This document shows positions 10,651 through 26,587 of a stretch of 64,000 nucleotides of DNA, in pieces. A program made the translations under genes and the position numbers. Source of the stretch: Tubulanus polymorphus (taxonomy: Eukaryota > Nemertea > Palaeonemertea > Tubulaniformes > Tubulanidae); the NCBI RefSeq assembly GCF_964204645.1, contig NC_134025.1:27868001-27932000 (forward strand), given 5' to 3'. Each line of letters starts with the position of its first letter. The first letter of the stretch is position 1. The notes beneath the pieces are model-generated. The model was not told where the DNA came from, searched no databases, and worked only from the letters and a program-made list of their open reading frames with translations.

Positions 10651-13600
10651 CGAGTAGCTTGACTATTTTAAAGTAATGGAGACAGCGACTGCACCAATGA
10701 ATAATCTGTCAGAAAGAGTTATTGACAAAGACTAAGCTGACAATAATAAGCTCAGACGGACAATATCTGCAACACTGCTGTCAGAGTGGCAGATCAATTT
10801 CACAGTCGAAGGAAATCCCAGTGATTTTAAGGTGTGGATGCGTGATTATGAACCTCAACTAGCAGAACAGCTCAAATACTGATTAATCATGATTATTACT
10901 AAATGGAATTAAAGTCTATATTTCTAGTGTCAGGAATGAACGGAGGGGGTAGTTCCACACAACGAACTCGAGTAACTGGCTCTGATATTGACGGGTATGG
11001 AAGGTTGCTGAGCACCAACGGGGGTTTGGGGTAATCCCATCCATTTCTAAAAATCGACCACCACAAAATGTAACTTCTTGCTTTTGGAACAGTCAACAGG
11101 ACATTTTTGATTGATTGCCAGGATAAAACCACTGGGAAGCCCACTTTGGAAAATGAAAAAAGTAGTGACATACCAACTGTTTAAGCGCCATTGATATAGC
11201 AGCCCATGTACAAATACAGCGGTGTTGAACTACAGTCAATTTCACACTTGTTCAATATTACACTCATTTTTATATAGCATGTACATTCATCCATCATCTA
11301 GGCCTATATCATGACATAATTCTATCAAGTTGACGACGAACTCGTCCACAGTGTCATAATGTTAATCACTATTCTAATGAATGCAGCAAAAATCAAATTA
11401 ACTGAAATTCTGTATTTCAAAGGCGAAATATCTAAAAACATGAAAGACCTGTTATTTGCCTAGGGGTTTGATAGCAATTTTAGCAAAAGGTTTCTTTTTT
11501 GATTAACAGCATTAAATGGCAGTCACTTGAGGGTATATTAATCAATTAGCTAATTTTAATTGTAAATGTGAAGTTTCAAATGTACGTGGTAACATACATG
11601 AACTCGACATGAAATTAGTATATACGGGTACTGGAATTAACACATTTACAATGAAATTTTCAAACCCCTTTTACCACCTTTGCTTACATTTTCAGTAGGC
11701 TAAAATGATTTTGTAAGCGACTGCTACTATGGGTCTTGGGTGATGAGAAATGTCTATAGTTATAACATGGACCTACAAACATGGATGTGTAGCTTATATC
11801 CATAGTTAAAATCACTCTTAATTTCAAAGATTTTCAAGTGAGGACCTTCAGACCCCTTCCTTGCAAGGCAGCCATGTACACAGTACCTATATATATATAT
11901 CTGGACCCCCTCAAAAATTTTCTTGTGATGTCTACAACAAATTAAAAGGTGCCATAATTCACCACATTAACGCAAGGCCTTGTGTTTGAATATTAGGAGG
12001 AAAATTTTAAAACTCACAACATCCATTGTAGAGAAGCAAAAAATCATCAATAACTGATATGAATGGACAATTCTTACAGCCTGCTGGTAGTTGCCTTCGT
12101 TCGTTCCAAAACTAGGAGACTTCATCAATACCACATTACATATCACTGATAAAAAGAGTCCTCAGAATGCAAGTCAAGTGTGTGCATGAAAACAGTATCA
12201 AACTGGTTTCCAAGGCAATATTGTATTGTATATGACTGGGATAGATTCCATGGATTTTATTGAATTGGTTATCATTCATTCCACAGACGCGAACGGATGC
12301 GAGGAGGAGATCCGACAGAAAATAAAACTACCGAGATGAAAATGCGTGTTCGCAATACACCGCGAAATAAATAATCCATAATTTGATACAGTTTCCTACC
12401 AAGAACGTAAGAACTGCAACACGACAAACATAGATATCTAGAATGATTGTGAATAACCGGGCAAAGGGTGGCCGTGCAGTTTTGGAAAACACAGAAATAA
12501 TAAATGCCGGATTGAAATATGAAATGATTTCAAATGAACCGCAGTCAAGCAATGGAATAGTCGATTAACTTCCAGGAACTACTAAATGATCGGTAACCAT
12601 AGCGACAGAAAATATTCGCGCAATTCAAATCAAGTTTTTCGTGAAAGACATTAATCCGAAGGTATTCAGTATTGGTTTCAGATAAAACAGACACACATCT
12701 GATGACGGCTTGTCAACCATTCACGACTAGCGAATAAATGTAACTAATGAAATTTGACATACAACATCCACCGAGGCATTCATCGGAATACTGGTACACG
12801 ACGCCGACGCCGTGTGAACCAGATACAAAAAAGAACCAACATTCTCAAGTATGGTTATGATTGAATGTTTGCGCACATTTTGATCAAATTCTAACTGAAG
12901 AAGATGAATTGCATTCCCATTAACGATATGTACATAATGTTTAATAATGCCACTAAATTATAATTGGCAGCTGCCGCAATTGAAATAATGAGTGCGGAAA
13001 TATATTAGAACAGTCTGTTGCGGGTTGCACAAACAAGCCAGAAAAATCATATTAAACCTCATAAGAAAATGCTAGAATAACGATCTTTTCAAGAAAATGT
13101 TCACAAATGCCTCCTGAAAACCCATACTTTATACATTGATCAGAGAAAGTGATGCGATGTGGTTAGAGTGAACACAACAGACGTGATAGAGAAGACTAGA
13201 ATGCTATTACGTGCAATTACTGGCAGTAAAAGTGACAATAAATGATGGGTTTTCTTTATTAGCTTCGATTAATTGTCAGTCGTGACTAAAAGTAATGAAA
13301 ACCAAACAGATTTATTCAACACTTCGAACTGAATAAGTGTCTGAACACATGCACAGAAACGGAGTCCTTACAATATATAGAATTGCTGTATCACATCTAT
13401 CCTTGCATTAAACGCAGCCCTTGGACAGTGAATACAAATTAACAGAGCCCTAAATATTTCAGAATATGTGAAATCTAACACATGTTACAGCCGCCCTATT
13501 CACAGAGAATTGATCTCAAAGCCGAAGATAACCGTGATCAAAATATTGACAGAAGCTAACTTACTGCAATGGCTATTTCTGAAGGATTTAATGCTTCCAG

Positions 13601-15154
13601 TAACCTGTTGCCATTATCTACCAGTATCAATTACACTTAGTGATGATACAGCTGTTCGCTCTGGTGGCACAGCTATATAGATAGATAGCTGCACCACGTT
13701 TTTAGCTCGGTTACCAGCAGCGATAAATATTGACAGGAACCAGCATCGAGGATTTAATCCGTGTAATAAGATACATTAAAAAAAACGTGCCTAAAAATCT
13801 TACTGCAGCAAAATCATGTACATAGATTTCTTAATGGAACTAGTAATTATCAAAAACACTCGCTCTTCAAATACCCTCAACAAAAACAATTCGATGAGAT
13901 CAAAATTAAGATTGCAACTAATAAAATGTTTAATCTTACCTATTTTGAAGAGTGAATCCATCATCATAATATTACATGCAGACGATGCACATGTGGATTA
14001 CAATCCTGAAAAGGAACAAAAAGCAAACACTCAAATAGGAATACACTACAACTACCGGTTTAACATTATCGATGTCAAGTCAAATGCCACTTTCCTCTCT
14101 TACCACCGTCACAAACAATCAGATGAAACAATATGTCTACTTTGTGTCAATAGCACGATTTTCCAATGACCAATGAAATTATGTGACCTCTACAATATTA
14201 CCGACAACGCCGAGAATCAATCTGCGCACATTGTCACCATGGAAACAAAAAAAACCTTTTGATCACGATGAAAACCCGCTCAAGTTAAAATCTTTATCAG
14301 AACTAGAAGCCGACGTGAAGATAGATTGGTTTACCTAGGTCCTACAGATTGAGTCTGAAAAACGATATCATATGGCTCATTCGGGCCTTCAGTGAAAATT
14401 CATAAAATCATAAAGAATTCATCAAAATGAATATGAAAAATATTCGCTAATTGTATAAAAGTCTTACGTTAATAGACGTCGTAAAAAAATCGATATTTTC
14501 TAAGTCACCGAAGCATAAAGTTTTAAATAAGACCATAAATGATCATCTCAGGATACAAATCAACGATGTTTGATACCCGGGTAATCACTGAGGCTTTATT
14601 CGTGGTCACATGGTAGCGAAGAAAAAGCCCGACTAGTCTTTTAATGGAAATTCTTCATCGATAAAATAGATACAGCAGCGAGAAGAAAGGTTGGCACGGC
14701 GACGACGATAGTGCAATAACCATGGCGACAGCGTTTACATCAGCCGGCACTGTAGACCTACTGACAACAATCATTGACCAAGATTTGCGGGATTATGTTA
14801 AATGACTGGATGGAACTGATGCAGTGCACACAGCGCGCGTGGCATAAATCGCAAAAACTTAGTGCGAGGTTCATTAACCAACTTATCTTACACACCTGAC
14901 TAATTAGCAGCTATGAATTCATGTGTGTGATCAGAATTAGATGTAGTAGTAGCAGGCGTTAATTATGTCTATTAGTATTAAGTAAGTAGGCCTACAAACA
15001 GCAGGCCTCTCATACAGGCCAAATCCTACCACTGATTTTATTTCATTTTCATTAGGTCTATACAATGAATCTCTCAAGTCATAAGCCTTATACTCCTTCG
15101 TTTCATGTGACTTAAATTTCTTATGATTTTAGGTATGTATCATATTAAACTTCA

Positions 15155-15241
15155 AAAGAAAGTTGGTAATTCTGGGGCCAGTAGGGTATTTATCTTTAAT
15201 CAACGTTTCAGCAACTGGCCCCAGAATTACCAACTTTCTTT
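15155..15241. repeat. Hairpin with 28-bp perfect arms
   Basis: The arm at 15155-15182 (core TTCTGGGGCCAGT) is perfectly complementary to 15214-15241, with a 31-bp spacer. Weaker complementarity (a shared GTATGTA block) continues outside both arms. It most likely is a small non-autonomous DNA element, and I see no clear target-site duplication. A transcribed small-RNA hairpin is a less likely alternative. Confidence 0.75.
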
Positions 15242-16115
15242 CGATGTACATACTTTAGGTCAATCTTTTTGGTTACAAGAGGAAGGTTACCGAGGTTAGG
15301 CCTATGCCAAATTCAATGAAATTATCTATTTTATTATGTTCGCACCACAAGGCTTGTCACATTCATCCCACCCCAAGCATACAATACACTTTTTCTACTT
15401 GGGACGCAGTATGATCCCGGCCCAGGACACCAGAAAGAAGGCTGTGATGCTATTTATCAGCTCGGACACCACCTTTGCACCGCCCCTACCAGATTCAGCA
15501 AAGGCAGTCTCACAGTGGAACGACCTCCTTTTAATGACCTCAGATTTATCAGTTATTACAACAAACCTAGAGGTAGAATTCCATCCCAACGTAATTTCAT
15601 ATCGGATAACCAACTATTGGTTACAACAAACATATTGTCTGGTCCCCTGGATTTCACTTCATTGTCCAACTCCAAGTCCACTACCTGCACTGTCAAGCAC
15701 AAACTGACAGATAGAGCCGAAGCCAAGGTTTTAGGTCAGTTGATGTTGGTTTTGGTTTCCTCCTCAACACTACTGGTACTGCACTGACTGACACAGGCAA
15801 AGTTCGTTAATAATCTATGATTAATAAACAACAATACTTACGTCAAATCTTGCTATAGCTATATATATGCTGTCAGTCCCTTTCCTATTGGAGCTGTGCT
15901 ACTATTGTGTCTGCAACCAACGAGAGGAGAGGATGCATCCATTCATTCATTCCATACTTCACACAGCGCCATCATCAGTCAAACGAAAGCCGTCCCCCTA
16001 ATCAGTATGTCCCCGGACGCAGCGCTTCTTATTACAAGTATGTCCCCGTTTTGAAACCATCCCCCATTTGACCATTTGACAGATGACCAACAACATGTCA
16101 TTGATTACTTTTCAG

Positions 16116-17281
16116 AAGATCTTCCCCATATCTATTGTTTCGAAGGATGATATGTTTAACAAAGCTACCTCAAGAGATTGCGGATGTGTTGGGATTTTTC
16201 TTGGTTCAGGTGAACACAGTTGGTAAGTAGAAAAAGTCTGTGACTGTGAATACGCCTCTGTGCTGTGTGTGTGTAGTCTACGATTTTCATCGAACAGTTG
16301 CCCATATCTCACTCTCCTCCTCGGGCTAATTATTCCAGCACATACAATACATGCAATATCATTTTAACAGGTTAGCCACAAGTTTGATGTTTCAGAGTGC
16401 CGTCAGTATTTCTGCTACTGGGAATTCTATAGTTGTCATACTCTCGCAACCACTTACAAAGTTACCGGCCAGTGTACATGGAATGATAGTAGCTAATCCA
16501 AATACGCTTTTACACGTTAAATTCAAGTGTGTATTTACCGAATGAATATCCGGTTCTACTAACAGTATCAATCCAAGCTTCATCGTGTGTTTTTACTTAA
16601 TTTCTAGGTACGTTAAAACTTGCAGTGAACTAACGGATTACTTGGCATCCATTCATTGTTCAGCTGTCGCTCCTTATCAGATCATCATAGATAGTCTTCA
16701 AGATTTCATTCCTAATAATTTAGTAAGTACGATCGAAATGCGAAATAATCAGCGATTACAAGATAAAGCAATTCACAACTCAAAATACATTGATTTCTTT
16801 CACAGAATTCTGGTCATATTGACGACTTTTTTGTTTTGGCCAATCTTTGCGCAGCCATAAAAGATGCTGCTGTTTATATGAAGACAAAACGGTAAAGATT
16901 TTAGAATGAAACATAATCGAAATTGTCAAACCGTAGGTAATTTCAACGATTGTATTTTTCACAGATCAGTTGATGATTGCTTCCCAATATTAGCTTCATC
17001 AATTCTCATACCAGGAAATCTGGAGTACAATTTCTATCATCGATTTTTCAAACATTTATGGTTGATATCTGGTAAGCATTCACTTCACATTCAAGATTGT
17101 TCCCAGTTATAATCCTTACTATCAATAGATATTATGTTTTACAGATTTTATGGAAGAAGATACTAACGGAGTTAGAATAACTGAAATTTTGCCAAAATCT
17201 TTTACAAATGAAGACTTTATGTATTTGAAGCTATTACCGAGCGACCCTATTGATCTGTTAGAATTCTGTTATCCAACATGA
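16116..17281 (+). CDS. Unrecognised protein, 3' part of a gene
   Basis: Six exons join in phase: 16116..16209, 16396..16526, 16608..16722, 16806..16891, 16965..17071 and 17145..17281. They give about 223 residues ending in a stop and a poly(A) signal at 17320. All junctions are GT-AG; the second intron uses GTGTGT. The first exon starts mid-codon after an acceptor, so 5' exons are missing from this model. The protein is globular-looking, with blocks such as KLPQEIADVLGFFLVQ, APYQIIIDSLQDFIPNN, ANLCAAIKDAAVYMKTK and FYHRFFKHLWLISDF. I do not recognise a family. The density of clean small exons makes a real conserved gene likely. It ends tail-to-tail with TEAD. Confidence 0.65.
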
Positions 17282-17319
17282 TTACACCTTGTATTTAAAT
17301 GTCCTAATCTTGCATTTGA

Positions 17320-17325
17320 AATAAA
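17320..17325 (+). terminator. Poly(A) signal for the unrecognised gene
   Basis: AATAAA 39 bp after the stop codon at 17281. Confidence 0.6.
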
Positions 17326-19851
17326 GCATTTTGTTAATCTTCTACTTTTGAATGTTGCTGTTCCATCCTTCATTCTCAAGTGCTTCCTTTTCATTAAATT
17401 GATCACCACAATATAAACATAAATCGAGTCGACTAGTAATTCAATGAAATATATAAAAGCTTTATTTTGTTGGTGACATGATCAATGTATAACCAGTGAT
17501 CCGCTTTCGAAAATAATTCTACACGATACAAAGAAATGACGACAATTAACAACACCAAATGGACGCTTCTTAAAATCACTTGGAGTATATTTTCTTTAAC
17601 TCCAAGTTATGAGCTTAAAGCCATATTCATTCTATAATGGATAGCGTCAAATCAGGATTATCAGCTGCCTTTCAATATGCAGAACTCAATAATGTTGTAT
17701 TTATTCTGGGAATAAATACAGTTGTCCCGATAGATTTACTACAAGAATAAACAATACAGAATAGAAACCTGAAAGGAGGAAGTTCAACAGTAGTCCAGCT
17801 AATGTTACAGCTTACATCTTCATGTGTCCTCAGCTGGAACTGTACATAATATATTGATGCATGTATAATACAAAGCCCTGATTGAGAAAGAATTTTTCGA
17901 CAAAAATTCTATAATTTGTAGGAAAAGAGCGGTAAGAATATATCTATAGGAGTATATTACACATCCCGGGAAGCACATCACAGATTTCGAACTCGCCAAA
18001 ACATATTCGTAATATTTACTGGTCGCCCAATTAATCCAACAACTGGCAAGTTGAGATCTGCTGCAGATGAAATAAATGATTCTAACTTCGATTTCATTCT
18101 ACTATAACCAAGAATGATACCGAAGCTATAATTAGCTTAGATAGAGAAACAAAAACATGTATAAATTCGGCACATTATCATATAAATATGTAGATATAAA
18201 ATACATTTAATTGCTAAAATTAAATAAAAATTCAAAAGTAGATTCACCCTATGAAAACAAAATCAAATCATTGTACAATGTATTAACAATTCCAATTTTA
18301 AAATTATTCGAGATGCTAAACATTTAAACTAATCGGATACACATCAGTCATTGAATATCATATATTCATCAAATATTTTACACAAGTAAATGTACATAAT
18401 CGATAGACGTCTAAGTCTCTAATTACAGTCTATCAATTGTACCGGTAATGATTAATTCACAGAGAAACGAATAAATAAATGGTCTATGCTATAAAAGCGG
18501 CGACAGAAATGTATACAGAAGAATGAAGCTAGCACAGATGATATACGTACATGTAGTATTGTATATTCAATCATCAGACTTGCATTTGGCATTGATCAAA
18601 GTGGTGAAGTATTGTCTTCGTAAATTTCAAAATTCATATCGTATTTCAAATTTGGTATATGCAACTCGGTATCTTCATCTTACCGATCCTAACAATTGAG
18701 TACCGTGGAGTTTATTGAACGATCACCGTACTACATGTATATACAGCCCGATTTCATTTCATAGTATCTAACAACACGTGATACATACATCATTAGTTCA
18801 AACATAAAAGAATTTGCGGTTTTTGTTCGCCTGTTTAGTTTAACTGAATCAGCCGATGAGCCGATTTTGTTCGATAAATATCCTGTCTCATGGTATTAAG
18901 CTGGACGGTTTATATCATATCAGACCAAAGATGAGTTAAATCATTCACATCATTCCCAGCGATCCCCGATTGAAAGCAAATGAGCAATATGCAGGATAGA
19001 TAGTTAGATAGACTGGCTTCAACCACAATAGATGAAAATATGACAAGTATAACCACCTAAATGATTTACTGAACTCATACTATACACTTGTATATAGAAA
19101 TGACATTGATCAATTTCACCAGAAAGATAAGTCTTTGGAGGGAATATTATTGTATTGCAGCAGTTATTAGATCAGTAAAATGCAACAAAGTACGTACAAC
19201 ATTATAATTATTTTGTACTGACGCTGGAGGAAATATATCGCGCGTTTTCAGAGATACTGCGTGAATAGAGGGAAGAAATTGGTGAAATATTTGGAAGAGC
19301 TCATTTGTTTCGGTAGAACAATTTTCGTGAGTCATATAATTATCATCCGAATTTTGCGGTCGATAAAGCAGTTCATTTGAGTATAAGATTTGAATACCAT
19401 TTTTAATCGAATTTATCGCGAATTCACTGACCAACAATACACAAGACAATTGATATCAATATTTACTTCACATATGTTAGAATAAACAACATAACGTAAC
19501 ATGTTCAGTAGCTCAATAAAGCCCTGAAAATATCAAAATTTCTTTCGTCACATATCAGACAACAATAACAATACCAGTAGTCTACATACGTATGGTTTAG
19601 TTAAACCACTGTTGAGAAATTTGATTCGATAATTTTGATTATTTCGCAGTTAAAATTCGCCGCACGCGCAACAAGACGATTCGTGGAGACTTTTCGTGTT
19701 AGTAATTTCTATAGACGATGAAACATCTCTAAATGCTCAGTATTTCACTGGAGAACTGCAGTGACCTGACGGCAGCAACGTGAAATAGCAATTCTACAGT
19801 CAGCAGTGCTGTATTATACAGTTTATAGCTACAGTCAGCAACGACAATGTC
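17326..19851. other. Probable long 3' UTR of TEAD plus spacer
   Basis: AT-rich, with no recognisable exon apart from the open frame at 19147-19449. It lies directly downstream of the TEAD stop codon, so much of it may be TEAD 3' UTR. Confidence 0.4.
19147..19449 (-). other. Open frame of unknown status downstream of TEAD
   Basis: About 95-100 codons, with balanced amino-acid composition (LVSEFAINSIKNGIQILYS...; VRTLLHFTDLITAAIQ then stop) and several CpG codons. A possible acceptor (GGTCAG) precedes it. It could be the last exon of a separate minus-strand gene, a gene remnant, or chance open sequence in the TEAD 3' UTR. I found no partner exons and recognise no domain. Confidence 0.25.
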
Positions 19852-23716
<3,865 letters not shown>

Positions 23717-23726
23717 TATGCCAATC

Positions 23727-26587
23727 CTGAAATCCAATTCATTGAAATAAATTTAATTGTAAGCCCGATTTATATTCAACAGTTCATACATTTTTCACTT
23801 CTAGCTGATACTGAAAATAAAGCTAAAATGGAAATAGGATCCCTTAATTCAGGGGCAGATCCAGAGGGGTTGCAAGGGGTATGCAACCCCTGAAATTTTC
23901 AGAGTGCCCTTTTTTTCTGGTCTCAATTTTCTAAAATACTCTATTTCTATAAATACATTTCAAGTTTCAAAGTTGCCATAATGTAGATAACGCGATCAGA
24001 TGCCCTGAAAAGTCCCTAAACTAAGTTGACCAAGATTTTCGGAATTTTCTGGGGGAGGGACCCGGATCAACCCTACAGACTTCACACCTTCGGTGATCGC
24101 ACAGCACCTGCTATGAAGCAGAGTTACCCTTTTTTTCTGCATACCGCTTAAAAAGAATAAATCCTAGATAATAAAGCCCTGTTATTTTAGATAGGCCTAT
24201 GCGGAAGATAATATCTAATGCCCCACAACAGCTCGGATTGCATCTGGAGCCAGTAAAATTTCAATTATTTCTGTTGGAGCAGCCCAACACCCCTATCAGT
24301 GGGGCTGTGATACTGGACTGAGCAGTAGGCCTACTCAGGAACTGAGGCTGGATATATGCCCCTGATAAATGAATGGTGGTATCAAAAATTGGATTCCCTG
24401 ATTAGTATGGCAGCACGTATAGGCCTACTACCAGCAATAGAGGACTGCACTTCGCTTTGAATTTGATACTATCAAAACATATACCTATCATTTACAATAT
24501 TAAGGAAAATCAAGAGGAAACTTTTTCAGTCAAAGATCACATGAGAAAAAGATTCAGGGAGAAACCTTATCCAAGCCTGTAGTTACTTAACCCAATAAAC
24601 GCAGAATGAAAACAGAACCTGAGTCATTGAAAATCTGCCACATCAACAACTGCACTTGTTCTCAAGTTTCACTTCAGAGGAACAGGCTAATTTTAGCACC
24701 AATAAACCAATTATAGACCAGCATATAGCGAACATTATAGAGGCTACAACAGTAGATGCACAGTGGTTGTGCGTCATTTATTTCCTGTATTCCTCGTATA
24801 CATGAAATCGTGGAAGACTTTAGTTTTAGAGCTGGGAGAGATTAGGATTCAATCGATCTCTAATTATTCGCTATTAATGGCCTACTAGTTTTCCCAAATA
24901 AAAACCGACATGATTTGAAACGTAATTTTTTTAATAAGTCAATATCGTGAGAACGCTCAGGACACATTTCTTCGAGACCTGAATGAAGGCAAATGAATGA
25001 AGGATAAGATTTTCATTTGCCTAATTAGAAATGACTATGTCATGAGAATCATTTTAGCCTAATGTACAAAACCTGAAATGAATTTTATCATTTATCTATA
25101 AAAATCTGAAAAAAAGGAAATTAGGACCAAACAAATAAAAACTGAATGAAAAAGAATTAAGACTAATTCAATAGTTATGCTGTTACATATTAGATTTTTA
25201 AAAACATGCAAGCAATTAATAATTTAACATTTTACAATCGAAGTGGTGATATTGACAGTTCAGTTGTTGGTATTGTTTAAACTGACCATGATTGCTGAAC
25301 CGGCTTCAAATGGTTGATAGCACTTGAATCACTGTATTTAGGATGCTGTGTTCATAAGTGTAAAATCATTTGATTCCACGAAATAGAAAACGTGCCCAAC
25401 AAGTTTACACCGGAAGTGCTCCGCAAATATGACAAAAATTCCAAAGATGTGACGCAAAATGTCGATTTAAACTGCTTTTCTCTGAATCATAAAGCCGCGA
25501 ACGTAAACAAAATGGCATATTTCTTACCTTTGAATAAGTTTTGATACTTAAGATGGGAATCTGCGACAATCCAACACCTATAATCAACTAAAAGACACTC
25601 TCGTTGGTATGTTTGGAATGGCACAAAGAATCTTTACAACGTCACGACCACTGCGCATACCGTTCTGCGCATGGGTGGCACTAACTCGCTAAGGAGAATT
25701 GACGAATGATTATATATTACAAACTCATTATTTCAAATCACTCTTTCTATTTCAACCTCAAAATTACATTTTAGATTAGGAAAAATATCAATAAAAAGGG
25801 AACGATGTGGTTTCTGGATATTGCCTCGTAATAGAACTAGTAAACGGCGATTCTGATTTACGAATATATTTGAATTCTCGATTACCCCGGATATGCTTAT
25901 TACGGAAGCCCAACAGGTGCTCGATCCTGATAGAACTTGCGCTGTGATTGATGAGGCTCAAAATGGGCTTCCGTAAATGAACTCGACGAACTGTCAACGA
26001 ACTTTGAAATCCCCAAGTCTAGTTTTTAACAGAATTAAATTTGATGATCTTATTTGTATCTCACTGACAGGTACTTGTGGCTATGATCCAAGTTTTTAGG
26101 TATTTCAAAATGGTAAATTTGAACCGTGCAGCGCGAGTTTCCCTCAGGTCTGATCGTGTCGTTGTCAGCTGATTGTGGAACCGTTACAAAACATGCCATA
26201 TAATGCCACTGGGAGTGTTGCGCAATACAAACGGGACATTGTCAATGGGACTTGACACCAAATCCTAGTAATCAACACAATAACGTCCATACAACAAAGC
26301 CGGTTGAAACGACAAAACAATCTTTTGAAGAACAATTTTTTTATTAATAAAACTCCATCTCAAAGTCAAATATGTTCAAATATTTGGCCAATAAACAATC
26401 CTAACAAATTATTGCTGCATTATTTGCAGCTTTTTTATACATCAGATACGAATATCTCAACATCTAAAACTTTCCAAATATAACGGTGATAATGACGGAA
26501 ACAGTAATTGAGACAAAAGCTACTTTGACAAATAGAGAATCTGACTGATTAATTTTGACTATAAAATTAGACTGATGAATCATAGTT
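23727..26587. other. TEAD upstream region with repeat debris
   Basis: Holds a hAT-like terminal motif near 23852. A G-rich then CCCGGATC patch near 24050 looks transposon-derived. CpG-bearing sequence near 25620-25690 (CTGCGCAT twice) could be the TEAD promoter. Nothing from 25760 to 26340 is recognisable. The last part up to 26587 is probably ARL13B 3' UTR. Confidence 0.35.
23852..23900 (+). repeat. hAT-like terminal motif, truncated or degenerate element
   Basis: CAGGGGCAGATCCAG followed by AGGGGTTGCAAGGGG resembles the CAGGGGCGGATCCAG ends of common hAT-type non-autonomous elements. I could not find a matching inverted copy nearby, so the element is incomplete or eroded. Confidence 0.35.

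Larger units (their letters stand above)
10110..16115. other. Six kilobases without a supported gene
   Basis: AT-rich DNA. Features seen: a GA microsatellite (10535-10650), an inverted repeat (15155-15241) and scattered AGGCCTA-type words. Weak open frames at 10164-10442, 10899-11171 and 12328-12552 (minus) have no recognisable domain and no convincing splice partners. A 27-codon frame with a good ATG context sits at 14722-14805. The missing 5' exons of the gene starting at 16116 may lie here. Confidence 0.4.

Noticed and set aside
10164-11171. Two minus-strand frames of about 90 codons
   Set aside because: No recognisable domain, no consistent splice partners, and position in repeat-bearing intergenic DNA.
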